A DNA stretch of 33,428 nt from Elysia marginata (GCA_019649035.1 BMAT01011262.1:30474-63901), one strand, 5' to 3'. Shown: positions 9,071-20,200, numbered from the stretch's first letter. Notes: generated from the sequence alone by a model not told the origin. Translations and numbers: made by a program.

Positions 9071-11469
9071 ATAGGAAGTTGCTTGGAGTAAAAGGAAACT
9101 TAAAGTCGTTACGTGAGGAGGTGCGTTCGGTAGCTGATTCAACTACGCGAACCGTTTCCGACGTTAGACAAGACATGGAGAAAAGTTTTTCGTTCTTGAA
9201 CGCATCTCTAACCGCGCAGAAAGAAGACGTTACCATTCTCGAAAGCAACCTGACGTTGATAAAAGTTGAACTGTCGGCTACAAACACATTTCTAAAAACG
9301 ATGGCCTCAAACATTTCCAGTATGAATCAAAGTCTTGGTTTTGTAAAGAAAGATATTCAAATCTTTGAAAGAGGTGCTGATGTTATCAATGAGAGTATTT
9401 CCTCTTTGCACAGAGAAGTTTCCGCTGACAGATTCCATGTTTCAATTATGAACGATTCTTTCAATCTTCAGCTTGATCAAGTCAGGGAAGAGTTCGGAAA
9501 TTTCCAAACCAACGTGACGTCTCGGTTTGCCAATCTATCAGTAGATGATGTCACTGGAGCAGCGTCCATTGCCGATACAAATTTACTGAAAAACGAAATG
9601 ACTTCTATACAAAAATCAGCATTAGGTATACAAAGCAACATTACAAACATGGGTGAACTTTATTCTGATCTGGTTTTATCAATGGCGGAACAATTTAGCA
9701 CCCTGGAAGAAAAGTTCGTTCCCATAAAATCCGATTTAAAACACGTCCACGATAATGCGCTGTTTCTGAACAAAACAATTGAGAACAATTCTCAGCAAAT
9801 TGTGTTTTCCATGGGAGAGGTTGGGGAAATCAAAGCCGAACTCACCTCGCTCAAACAGAATGCGTCTATAGTGGAAGAAACAGTGAAATCTAACACGGTT
9901 AAGATGGCAGCTAATCATCTCGAATCGTTATATGACCAACTGAAAGCCTTGGGCAAGGATATAGCATCGATAGAAACAAACGTTCTCTATAACCAAGGCA
10001 ATATTTCTATGTTGGACACAATTTGCAACACGACCACGCAAGAAACTGCCCAGCTCACTACAGAACTCAACACTACAAAGAGAGGTATGGAGGTATTTGG
10101 GCAAGACCTGGCCTCTGTGATGAGAAACGTTACACATATCATCGCTCGTCTCGCCGCTACTGGCGGCGAAGTAACGTCTGTCCGAGAGGACGTTTCTTCA
10201 ATAAAACTAGATACAACAAATCTTAAAGAGAGCGATAAACACACAGCAAGAGAGATATCTTCATTCAAAACGCATTTGGCTTCTTTAGAGGTCCGAACTT
10301 CTTTTATTGAGGCAAATGTCATTTCAGTAAAGAAACAGGTTGACAATATATCTGCAAATTTCATCACAGTCGAATCAAAATTAACGTCTTTAGACAACGG
10401 TTTGAACACGCTGAAAGAACTGTCTTCAGGATTTAGCAGTAGTGTTGGTTATCTCGAGCACAAAGTTGTTTCTCTAGAAGAGAACCAGGCCGATGCGAAC
10501 AGACAAGTGGTTGCCCTTTCCGAAGATCTAAATTCCGTTAAAAGAAACGTGGCTTCGCTTGATACCGCAAGAGAAACACTGACCAGCAACTTTTCCACTT
10601 TAGAAAAAAGCTTGAGGGGTTTAAAGACAAAAATGTCTAACTTGAGCGCTGGTCTAAATTCTCTTACCCATGACGTAGTTGAAGTCAAAGGACACCAATC
10701 AAGCATTAGAAGAGATGTTGATGATGTGACAAGAGGTATCGTTGGCTTTAAAACAGATGTCCGTGGGAAGTTCACATCTGTAAACAGTAACATTAACCTT
10801 GCCAAAGGAAAAATCTCCACGCTGGCCGCAAATGTTGAGACTGCACAAGAACACCTCTCCTCTCTTGGCGGTAAGCTAGCCGGCGTAGAATTACAAATGT
10901 CGGCACTTAGCAAGGATGTGAAAAATGTACAGCTGATTGCATCATCGCTTAGTAAAGAAAGTGCCACGACACAAGGACAAATCTCGTCCCTGAATGGAGA
11001 AGTGAGCACAGTCAAACAAAACCTTGTAACCATGGCAGCAGATGTTGACTCTGTGGGGGTGAAGACATCCTCACTCTCTGCACAGTTTGACGCGAGGGGG
11101 AGACAACTCTCTGTTCTTCGCCAAGACGTAAATTCTGTCAAAGATGGCCGGGCGTCCCTAACCAAAGACATAACCAGTTTAAAGGCTACAGTGTCATCTG
11201 TGAGGGCAGACATTCTTAACTTGAGAGACGATGTGACCGCTATCAAGAGGCAAGATGCAGATCGAGGGAGAGAGTTTTCCAGAATTACAAGTCAAATAGT
11301 TTCCTTACAAAACAGCGTGTCTCTTCTTAACGATAAACATTCTATTCTTGGCAGAAAGACGAAAAAGATAGATGGAAAAATAACCAGCGTATCCACACGT
11401 GTCAAGTCTGCGGAAACAATTTTGGAAAGAGCTGGAAAACATCTAAGTTGGCTTGCAAGTAGAGGATAA
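9028..11469 (+). CDS. Gene B, 3' part: very long glycosylated coiled coil
   Basis: Open frame in phase +1 from 9028 to TAA 11467-11469, about 800 residues. It is almost continuous heptads with Ile/Val/Leu at a and d (for example ITSLKATVSSVRADILNLRD), and has no second globular domain, transmembrane helix or lectin motif. About 20 N-glycosylation sequons occur up to roughly 10640 and none in the last 275 residues. There is a single cysteine, at about 10024 (TICNTT). The segment at about 9508-9560 (NVTSRFANLSVDDVTGAAS) matches gene A residues 275-293 (NLTARLAHLSVRDVKEAAS), so A covers only the first part of this coil. The expected form is a secreted oligomeric rod over 100 nm long, using 0.15 nm per helical residue. 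The first codons have no ATG, so it must be read as a continuation of the 8483 frame. Confidence 0.8.
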   Translation, partial: SRKSETVQNNASRLNRKLLGVKGNLKSLREEVRSVADSTTRTVSDVRQDMEKSFSFLNASLTAQKEDVTILESNLTLIKVELSATNTFLKTMASNISSMNQSLGFVKKDIQIFERGADVINESISSLHREVSADRFHVSIMNDSFNLQLDQVREEFGNFQTNVTSRFANLSVDDVTGAASIADTNLLKNEMTSIQKSALGIQSNITNMGELYSDLVLSMAEQFSTLEEKFVPIKSDLKHVHDNALFLNKTIENNSQQIVFSMGEVGEIKAELTSLKQNASIVEETVKSNTVKMAANHLESLYDQLKALGKDIASIETNVLYNQGNISMLDTICNTTTQETAQLTTELNTTKRGMEVFGQDLASVMRNVTHIIARLAATGGEVTSVREDVSSIKLDTTNLKESDKHTAREISSFKTHLASLEVRTSFIEANVISVKKQVDNISANFITVESKLTSLDNGLNTLKELSSGFSSSVGYLEHKVVSLEENQADANRQVVALSEDLNSVKRNVASLDTARETLTSNFSTLEKSLRGLKTKMSNLSAGLNSLTHDVVEVKGHQSSIRRDVDDVTRGIVGFKTDVRGKFTSVNSNINLAKGKISTLAANVETAQEHLSSLGGKLAGVELQMSALSKDVKNVQLIASSLSKESATTQGQISSLNGEVSTVKQNLVTMAADVDSVGVKTSSLSAQFDARGRQLSVLRQDVNSVKDGRASLTKDITSLKATVSSVRADILNLRDDVTAIKRQDADRGREFSRITSQIVSLQNSVSLLNDKHSILGRKTKKIDGKITSVSTRVKSAETILERAGKHLSWLASRG

Positions 11470-11533
11470 ATTTAAGCACCAGTTTTTAGGGAAAAAATGA
11501 AAATGAAAAGATAAAGAAAAAGTTACTATTAAT

Positions 11534-11539
11534 AATAAA
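11534..11539 (+). terminator. Poly(A) signal of gene B
   Basis: AATAAA 65 nt after the stop codon of gene B, followed by AT-rich DNA. A second AATAAA lies near 11889. The short 3' UTR supports the view that the gene ends here without a lectin exon. Confidence 0.55.
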
Positions 11540-11540
11540 A

Positions 11541-12327
11541 ATTGCACTAAAATACAGCTTCTTTTACATTTGCTCCTTTGGATTTTGTTTGGTAATCGTT
11601 GCACATGTTTTAAATTATAATTCCGATCTAGCAATGAATACTCAAAAAATTGTTTCCTATCAGCAAAAAAGTTTAAGAGGCCCCAGACAAACAAAGAGAA
11701 CAGTTTTTCCTTCAGCTAGTACAATTAACACTAGACACAAGAATGATGACATTTTGTCTCCCACCCGGTGACTAGGAGTCCGATGGTCAAATATTGTGAA
11801 AGAAAGTTTACTCCATGTTTACTTTATCTTACATCGAAGCAATTTTTTATATCTTTCCCAAAAATTTTTGACAATATAATGCAACTTTAATAAACGTTTA
11901 GAAGTTGAGAAAATCTCATGTTTCTATAAAACACCCTGTAAGTTTGGACATTCCGACATCCGGCTTACAATAAATGGTTGCGATATATTTAACAATGAAC
12001 AATTTTGTTTCTTGTCGTTTACAAAAGACACAAAAAAAATTTGTTATGAAGTCACCAACATAAAGAAGCAATATGGACATTGTTTGTACACTTACGCATT
12101 AAAATATTTTGCCGTACTGTGCGAGGTGTAAATCTCGTTTACTTATGACTACTTTGAAAATTAAATTTAATACTGTTTTTTTTAGATCTTCTGGAATTTC
12201 CCATGCGCTGTGCTGTAAAGACAAGTTCATTGAAATAAACACGTTTCAACAGTTCCAGTAGTAATCATTTATGTTTTTGTGTGTGAGTGGTAAACTTGTG
12301 GGCTAAGCTCAGAACTAACTTTCTACA
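11541..12327. other. Downstream flank of gene B, nothing recognised
   Basis: AT-rich. I looked here for fibrinogen-type motifs in all frames and saw none. The short open frames at 11443-11694 (minus) and 11589-11771 (plus) show no motif. Confidence 0.5.
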
Positions 12328-12690
12328 TGACACATTGATGCCTAACATAAAATGACACACTTATGCCTGAGACAAAATGACACATTGATGCCTGAGACAA
12401 AATGACACACTTATGCCTGAGACAAAATGACACATTGATGCCTTAGACAAAAAGACACATTGATGCCTGAGACAAAATGACACACTTATGCCTGAGACAA
12501 AATGACACATTGATGCCTGAGACAAAATGACACATTGATGCCTTAGACAAACTGTCACACTGACGCCTTAGACAAAATGTCATACTGACGCCTTAGACAA
12601 AATGTCACACTGACGCCTTAGACAAACTGTCACACTGACGCCTTAGACAAACTGTCATACTGACGCCTTAGACAAACTGTCGCCTAAGAT
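12328..12690. repeat. 25-bp minisatellite, about 14 copies, two subtypes
   Basis: Tandem 25-bp units with the core ATGCCTGAGACAAAATGACA. The left part carries GATGCCTGAGACAAAATGACAC forms. From about 12545 the units switch to GACGCCTTAGACAAACTGTCAC. The abrupt subtype boundary suggests two amplification events. The minus-strand open frame over it is a repeat artefact. Confidence 0.95.
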
Positions 12691-15676
12691 AAAGACGCTG
12701 TTTCATAATTATGTATATATTTATTAACAGAGGAAAAAAGACCAAAACGTTTTTTAAAAAGCTAAGAGTTGTACCTTCACTTTTAGTTGAGCAGAGTGAA
12801 CCTTGAAATTGGATTTTGTTCTCCGATTATTTTATGATTATTAATATTTGTGGTTATTATGCAAAAGAAATTAACATGAGGAAATCTGTGTCATTCTTTA
12901 AATATATAAGAAAAAATATTTTCTATGGAAATAGAACAACGACTACATTAGAATAGAGAATTCTGTATTTGTCCCAAGCAGGGCAAAATGAATTTAATAT
13001 CGCAATTTTTAATTTCAAAGTGTCTACATTTTGAACAGAGAACTTTTATGAGTTTCTGAATGTTAAAACGTACATAAAGTTATCAAAATTTTGCGACAAG
13101 GTATATAAACTTCATCCGATTTTAAAGATTAAGAAAAAAAAGTAATAAACCAAATTTAAATTTGTGTTTTTTTAAACGCCAAGAGATCCCGATTTCCGTC
13201 TAGTTCTCACAGATCGTGATTAGACAAAGGATTGAAGGCGGGTGTCCAGCTCTTTAGCTTTTGTCTTGAATGTTATTCTTCTCCTATAAAGTATGTTTAC
13301 ATGAACGCAACGTTTTTACATATCAATGTATTTGTTCTTAAAACTTGCATGATTGTGATGTAGTCTGTTATTACCTTCGACACTTCTTGCTATCTGAATT
13401 TCAGTAGGTAATGTAGCGGTTTTTTTAAAACCATATCTCAAAAGGTATAAACGCGAGAGTGCAAGAATAAATAATAATTACTTTTGAAGATTTATGTATT
13501 ATTATGAGAAGTGCAGTGGTTCTCAACAGTTCCATGTAGTTTCTAAATATTGCTCTTTTCGATCTTGCCTACTGATACAATCTCTAATGTTGTTCCTATA
13601 TCTGTTTGTACTTTTCCGTTTGCATCTGTCTTGCGTCAAAAGCCTTTTAGATTTCCTCTTCATTTATCTTCCTTTCATTTTCTTCTAAAAAGTCTTCTAT
13701 GCTCATAATGGCATCTTTTCAAAAAAGCGAGTTTGCTGCGGTTTTCTTAATTGACCCACACCAATAAAGCTAATATTTTTTAACCAGGTTTTCCCGATTC
13801 CAACAAAAACTTTGATAATTGGAAAAAGCAAGCTATCAGCTACAGTCTTATCTAAGGTACCTTTCTAAATATCCCAACAACTGAAAAACAAAACACGTTC
13901 ATAACTTTGACAGAACATGAAAATAATACAAAGACATGGGCTATTATTGCAAAATAGTTTATATTTTGAAATATAGAAAAAAAAACCGTACAGCTTTATG
14001 GGAAAAGCACGAACATCAATCTGTTCAAAAGACAACATCGGCATCGTCGCACTGGCTTGAAAGAGAACAGCAGCAGCAGTTTTATGTTGTTTTTGTGTGT
14101 GTGTGTGTTTTTGGTGGGGGGGGGGGGAGATACCTTGTGCAATCCACGGTAAAATAGTAAAAACATTGCAAGAAAATATTGAACATAATGTACACCTCTA
14201 TAAAACAGGCGCATAAGAAGGAAAAAAACAACACAGAAAAAAACAGCAATGGAAAAGCATTGCATCAGTCAAAAGAAGAAATTTCATCAAGTTGAAATGT
14301 TGTTGTAACAGTTTCAGGTCATCCATTATCATAAGAGTATAATTATGCAGTGGGTGTTAAAGTAATAAATACAATAATAAGTTAATAACAGCGTAATAAA
14401 CAGCTGGACGGAATGTTATGGGAAATGATAAAAACTACCTTCAAATCTCAATCAGAAAATATTTCAAGTATTGTGTATATTTTTTTGTGTTTGTTCATAT
14501 TAGATTAAATTGTAATTAAAGTGTAACTTCCACAGAACCTTAATTCAAGTTCGAAATGAGAAATATATCCTCCTTATAGCTTAACAAAATTGTCAGTGTC
14601 TGCAGTAGTACAAACGAAAATGCATGCAACAATAAATGCAATGAAGTTACAGAAAGGGCGTTAACTCAATTTTGACAAAACTTTCACTTAAGCCTATTTT
14701 TATTTCAAACAAAGATATAGAGAGACAAAGTTCAAAAGAAATTAACATCTCAGGAGAGCCTGAGCTAAACAGATAGCAGGCCGGCAATATCATAAATAAT
14801 TAATCAAAAATGTTTTTAAAAATATTCTAGTGTATATGTGAAATTAACAATCAATGGCATTCTCTACTTCCTTGGAAAATCCTGATTTTAAAAATGTCTA
14901 TAATATACTAGTGCTGAATCAAAAAAGAAATTGTAAAAAAATGCAAAGGCAAACATAACTGTATTGCTCGCCGTTTTAAGACTTAGGAAAGTGAATTTTA
15001 ATCACCGTGTTATGTTAATGTTCCGGAAGAGGAAACTGTTAACGTTTGGGCATTGTTTGGATTAGATTAATCAAATTGATTAATGAAAAAAATTAGAGTG
15101 AAAACTCAATTTGCATAATATTATTTGAGTAGGAATTTCAGAGTTTTATTTCACATTAATTTACCACAAAACAATGATTCGACTAGGGTTATAAAAACTT
15201 TGAAGTTATTAAATCAAGTCACAATGATACAAAACAATATTTGAAAATTATTTCGTAAAGCAAAAATATTGTACATGTTTCGAGTGGTCCAGTACAGTTG
15301 GTGTAGATATATCATAGTCAGTCACAAGAGCGCAATATCTTGTTATCAGCTTAAGAACTTTATCGGGTGTTATCAATACTAAAATGAATACCAGGGTTTA
15401 TATTTCCATTTCATCAGTCGGTTCGACAATGGCCTTGACCTATATCTCAGTAGGGTCACGCATATCTTGGTAAACCATCAATATCTCGCGCCTAACGTAT
15501 TCCAGATTGCGCACCTCTTTGAGTGGCACTATGAAAAAATATTACGCATCTTAAACAAACCACTTTTGATATATTGCCCCACACCAATAGTAAGACCTAC
15601 GAGGTAGATTTAGGCCAGAAGACCCATCAAACAATACTTTGCATAAATTGTTAAAAAACATAGCCTAAGCGTTATC
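12691..15676. other. Intergenic AT-rich stretch
   Basis: No gene, RNA or mobile element that I can support. It contains a (GT)n/poly-G patch with 12 consecutive G at 14116-14127. Open frames at 13494-13688, 13936-14157 and 13996-14265 are short, low in complexity or overlap the G run. Confidence 0.5.
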
Positions 15677-15745
15677 CAAAACGTGGTCTTGTATTAGTGG
15701 ATAAGCGCTATATAAAAATGCTCTTTATTTATTTATTTGTATTCG
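15677..15745 (+). mobile_element. SINE 3'-end fragment with TTTA tail
   Basis: TATTAGTGGATAAGCGCTAT followed by ATAAAAATG and a (TTTA)n tail. The same pattern (ATTAGTAGATAAACGCT then T-rich) ends the tRNA-derived SINE at 31855-32156. No tRNA-like head is visible upstream, so it is a 5'-truncated copy. Confidence 0.45.
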
Positions 15746-16584
15746 AGAGAGAAAAAAAAGGAGAGCTGAGTGGACCTCACTCGAAGGGATGGGCAAATAA
15801 AGAAGGAATTTCTGTTGGTAGAATAACTAAATTCATAACCGAGCGCAGTTTGTTTTGGCAACATTCATCAAATTTCATTTTATGTGCCTATGCAGATGAC
15901 CTACGTCCATAAACTCTGATAGACCTTACTTGTGTAAAATAATGTTCACTTGATAACGCTTTGATGAGATGACGAAAGTCATCGTTGAAAAATCCTCATT
16001 TATAAGTTTATAATTAGCTAGCAAAATATTTTTCATATGATCCCATTGTGGGCAATTTGCAAAGAGGAAGAAGGAAATATATATGTTCATCAAGATGTGA
16101 CTCTGCTGAGATATAGGTCAGACAATATCTCTAAAAGTTTGTTAGAAGCCTCGATGTTAGATTATCCACTCATCAGGAAAGCTCATGGAGAAAACAAGAT
16201 GACACAAACAAATACGTAACTAATAATGACAACGAGAATTAGAGGAATGAAGGAAAAGATAAAGATAGTGAGAGAGAAAGAGAATGAGGAAGAGAGAGGT
16301 AGTAGTAGAGAGAGATGGAGATATATCGATAGGCAGGGAGACAGAAAGAGATAATATTAAAGAACAAACCAAACAACACTGACAAAAATTGTTTACAGGA
16401 AGGCGAGAAGTTTATACACTGGCGTTTAAATTTGTGCATTGAATTACTCACACGTAGAATTCGTCTTTACAACACGTCAGATCATGAGATAAATAAATTA
16501 AAGAGATTGGAATGTTGTAATACCCCAGTTGTCATCTGCAACCTGCCATGTGTTCAGGCACGAGTTAATCATCAGATACCTTAT
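15746..16584. other. Intergenic, with a GA-rich patch
   Basis: The 71-codon frame at 15697-15912 overlaps the SINE tail and has no recognisable domain. A GA-rich simple-repeat patch lies at about 16256-16350. Nothing else is supported. Confidence 0.45.
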
Positions 16585-16590
16585 TTTATT
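16585..16590 (-). terminator. Candidate poly(A) signal of WDR86
   Basis: AATAAA on the minus strand about 390 nt after the WDR86 stop codon, the first canonical hexamer reading downstream. It would give a 3' UTR of about 400 nt that includes the MITE at 16824-16906. Confidence 0.45.
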
Positions 16591-16823
16591 CACGATTCTT
16601 AATGTTACATAGACCACCCTCATTAATTACAACGGAGAGGATTAGGCGAAAAGGAAAACTCAAAACGTTTCCTCGTTTTACTTAGACTGTCATTAAGATT
16701 AAAGGACGGGTTTCGTGGAACCAGCTTAAAATCTTTAATAAAAGTTTAAAAAAAGAAATCGAAATTTATGATTAGAGAGGGATTTTGATAGCAGAATTTG
16801 AGAACCTCTGTTTTATCACCTTA

Positions 16824-16906
16824 GGCTACGAACATACTGCTCCCGGTCCGTATCCAGCCCAGCAAAGGAAAAAAACAATTTGACCGTGCGCAGTATGTTC
16901 GCAGCC
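16824..16906. mobile_element. 83-bp Harbinger-like MITE in WDR86 3' UTR
   Basis: Terminal inverted repeats of about 27 bp: GGCTACGAACATACTGCTCC on the left, and the complement of GCGCAGTATGTTCGCAGCC on the right. They are separated by about 30 nt and flanked on both sides by TTA (16821-16823 and 16907-16909). A TTA target duplication with GGC-starting ends fits a PIF/Harbinger-type non-autonomous element. It starts about 70 nt past the stop codon of WDR86, so the mRNA would carry a long hairpin. Confidence 0.6.
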
Positions 16907-16978
16907 TTAACCTATGAGGAATTTGCGTCCCATGTCAAGTTTTGGTGTGTGTGGCACTTTCTCCGTGTAACGCGCGCG

Positions 16979-17266
16979 TCAGTCTATGATGATCTTATTA
17001 GCGTCTCCGGAGTCCTCCAAAGGGGCGACGCTGTTGGACCCGACCCCGCTCAGTTTCTCCACCTCCTTCATCTTGTCCTTGTCTTTTCCTTTACCGCCCT
17101 TGTCGCTGTTGTTATTGTTGTTGTTGTTCTGAGTACGCGTGAGGTTGTTGTTGTTGGCGTTGTTGGGGTTGAACTTGTTCAGCGTACCGTCGCCCTCCAG
17201 CGAGCCCACGTGCCAGACGTTAAGCGTACCGTCGTATGAGGACGTGAAAAGCTTACCTTCAACGAC
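16979..17266 (-). CDS. WDR86: WDR86 exon 6 (WD repeat 8, Asn-rich tail, stop)
   Basis: Acceptor TACCTTTAG|GTCGTT in phase 0. It encodes VVEGKLFTSSYDGTLNVWH, the last WD blade, then a low-complexity tail with NNANNNN and NNNNNNN runs, a GGKGKDKDKMK basic stretch and the terminal NKIIID, ending at TGA 16979-16981. The Asn runs come from an in-frame AAC/AAT microsatellite within the coding exon. Confidence 0.9.
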   Translation of the reverse strand, partial: VVEGKLFTSSYDGTLNVWHVGSLEGDGTLNKFNPNNANNNNLTRTQNNNNNNNSDKGGKGKDKDKMKEVEKLSGVGSNSVAPLEDSGDANKIIID

Positions 17267-20200
17267 CTAAAGGTACGTAAAAAAATTGTGTTTGTGAATT
17301 TGATTTTCGGTATTTTAGTAAGATATAAATAATTTGCAGGCTTTACATTACATAAAAAACATTTTTTACTTGACAAGGAAGCAATACCATATGCCTCGAA
17401 AACAACACCAAAGAATTTCCTAAAATTTCTCGCACTTAAAAATGAGGACAAAATTAATAAGAGCTTATGATAATTTTGGACTAGAAATTATTTTTGAAGA
17501 CGACTCATCACAATTTATACCCCCAAAACCTCAAATGTTTAAAACTAATGTTGTTACATTTTGAATTATAAAACCGAAAAAAATAATTTAATTTTCTACC
17601 TAAAAGGCACAGGTTTAAAAATATTCATTAAAACAGTAAAAAGTTAAAATTAAAACCAAAACACGACGGTACTGTATTTCACTTCCAACAATTAAAACTA
17701 TAAAAAAAGACAAAAACATAATCTAATACAAAAGCAAACACACCGAGTTAGGAGCTAGAATGTTAGAAACCACAACACAGAAACATTGACTCGCCAGGTG
17801 TATAGCTGCTGAATTAAACAGTCCTGAGGGTCTAAGCTAGTCTTAACAGTAACGGAGGTTCCTTTTCTTTTCAAATACAGCCAAGCCAGTATACTATAAA
17901 TTGAATTCCACAGGAACAAGATTTAACTTTGAATTACCCAACATCCCAACAACCAGTTTTATTTGAAAAGAGGGAAATATGGCGTTTTGAATATAACTGG
18001 CATTGAACAAGTGTAGACTCCAAGTTATACATGTTCTAAGTATCTGACTTTAAAATGCAACACAATATACTGCAACCTTTTTCTTTATCCTAGCTTAGAG
18101 AACGTGTTTCCAGCATTGCAATCTACAAGTAGAAAAAACCTAGCTATTGCCTCCTAGAATCATGTAGAGCTGTAACTTATCAAGAGAACTAGTTTTTTGG
18201 AATGCATTTTGCACACTTCCGAATACGATAGGCGGAAGAATTCGTATATAGGCATACAAAGTTATAGTTTCGGCCGCTTCCCGTCTTTGCTTGTTGAATT
18301 ATGTAGAAACTAACTAGATCTTGATCTAAAATCTAGATTAAGTGTCTAAAATTTTGACTTAGTTGTAGAAATGTATTTACGTAACCTAACTTTAGATCTA
18401 GGTCTAGAAAGAATCTAGATCTGAAATCTTCAATGGGCTTAGATCTAGCCAACGTTTAGGGCGCCATTTATTTTCCATTTTAGGCTCTGCTTAGGCCATA
18501 CCATGCTTTTTTTTCGTTTATGCCTCAGCGACCCGAGGCTCTGGATCTCCAGTTTTCTTGAAAAAATTTTCAGGTGAAAGCCATTTTCAGGTCCAATGAG
18601 TAAGTTTTGTGTTTCTTGAATTTGCTCTTTAATTTTTAAACAGAAATGAAGATCCCCTATCAAGTGTGTTTTGTGTTTGCTTTCTTTACCAGCAATATAA
18701 AGTTGTTGACAAACGTTCCAATCGATTACATAAAATTTAAGAATAAATCGGTGAAACAATATAAAATAAACTGTTTGAGATTAATGAAGTCCATTATTGT
18801 TCAACTAAATCGTAACTAAACTTGTCTGTTTTAGGACACTAACCTACTTCCGCTTTGCCTCAAGCCTTAAGCCCAATGAATCTGACCTATTACTACCCGG
18901 AAATAGTCACGTGACTATTGGGGTCAACAAACCGCCTTGTGGCGGATTTTATTTGGGTTACTGTTTGGGATGTTGTTTAGGGTCACTTTTAAAAGCTTTA
19001 GTTAGACTAGATCTAGATGATTCAAAAAGACACCAACCAAGTTTCCATCTTTGGACTCGAACCTTGGTCAGCTTTTCATAGCATTTTATGATTTCCAAAC
19101 TTTTCTTGATACTTTCTAGGCCAAAATCCCTTCTCTAATCTTGCCTTGGGAGTGGAACTGGGTGTAACGGTGTTGACTGGCTTTCGTACATCATTCGGTA
19201 GATCTAGATCTAGAACAGAATGACAGAAACGTTGTCACTCAAATTTGTCATCCCAAAATAATTACTTCCAGTGTGCTTTATAGCCGTGAAAGATATAAAT
19301 AATTTAAGTATTTCTTTTACATGCAAAAAGACTAGATCTAGATATGTATACGAGCCCGAATACAAAAACTTCAGCCTACCCCCAAGAGGTAAGGGAATTC
19401 AAGTGACATTATTTACATAGTATCTAACCCAAGCAGCACCCCAAATGAAATCCGCCATTTCTTTTTCTACCAACCAATGAAATGCTGCTACTTTTCTAGA
19501 CCTATTGGCACTCGCTAAACATAAAATTAAACATGGAATGGCGGGAATCCGGAAGAGATTATTGAATGGAAACTCCCGCTGACCCCAAGACCCACGTGAC
19601 ATTTTGGAGATATAAGTCAAATTCATTTTTCAAACATTTTCCGCCCGGTATTTTTGGTATAAATCTACACTCATATTTGAATTAGCTATTCACTTTGCTT
19701 TACAATGTAAACTCAAAGATTCTTTTCCTTCTATTTTTATTCTTCACTAACACTAGTTAGCAAACAGTTCTAGGCATTTTCTTTATCTGGCAACATCGCT
19801 TTGTTGTTTTATCAACTCTTTTTTTTATAAATTTTATCCCAGAGTTTTTAAAAGTTCCTTTTATTCTAGAACTTTTACTCAATATTTCTAAACATTCCTT
19901 TAAAGTATATTATGTTTTTTCACAGAACAGTTTCAGTCTTTCCTCTTTTTTTGTTAGCCTGTCAACAATACTTCTTTCATCTTGCCAGTTTTCAAACGTC
20001 AGCGGAAAGAATCTGGATAATCGAATATTCTATCGATTTTCTTCTTTACCGATCGATAACTGGATCTTTTTCTTGACGTCATTGAAGTAGAGGACAATAG
20101 AGATAATAATGAAAAAGAGGTCAGATAAACCAATGCAGCAAAACTTGGACGAAAAACAGAGCAGGGATAAAAAAAAAACTTGTTTATTGTTGCGTATGTA

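Noticed and set aside
8548..11246. Antisense open frames across gene B (including a 265-codon one)
   Set aside because: They mirror the Ser/Val/Leu-rich codons of the coiled coil and show no independent protein features.
15697..15912. 71-codon open frame containing YADDL
   Set aside because: The resemblance to a reverse transcriptase box is only a few residues, with no other RT motifs around; it overlaps a SINE tail.
11470..16580. Hidden fibrinogen or lectin exons for gene B
   Set aside because: I looked through the open frames for fibrinogen-like or C-type lectin motifs and found none; short frames here have no domain signature.
18445..18759. 104-codon open frame on the minus strand
   Set aside because: It lies in WDR86 intron 5, has no recognisable motif and sits in the TAGATC-repeat zone; treated as chance.
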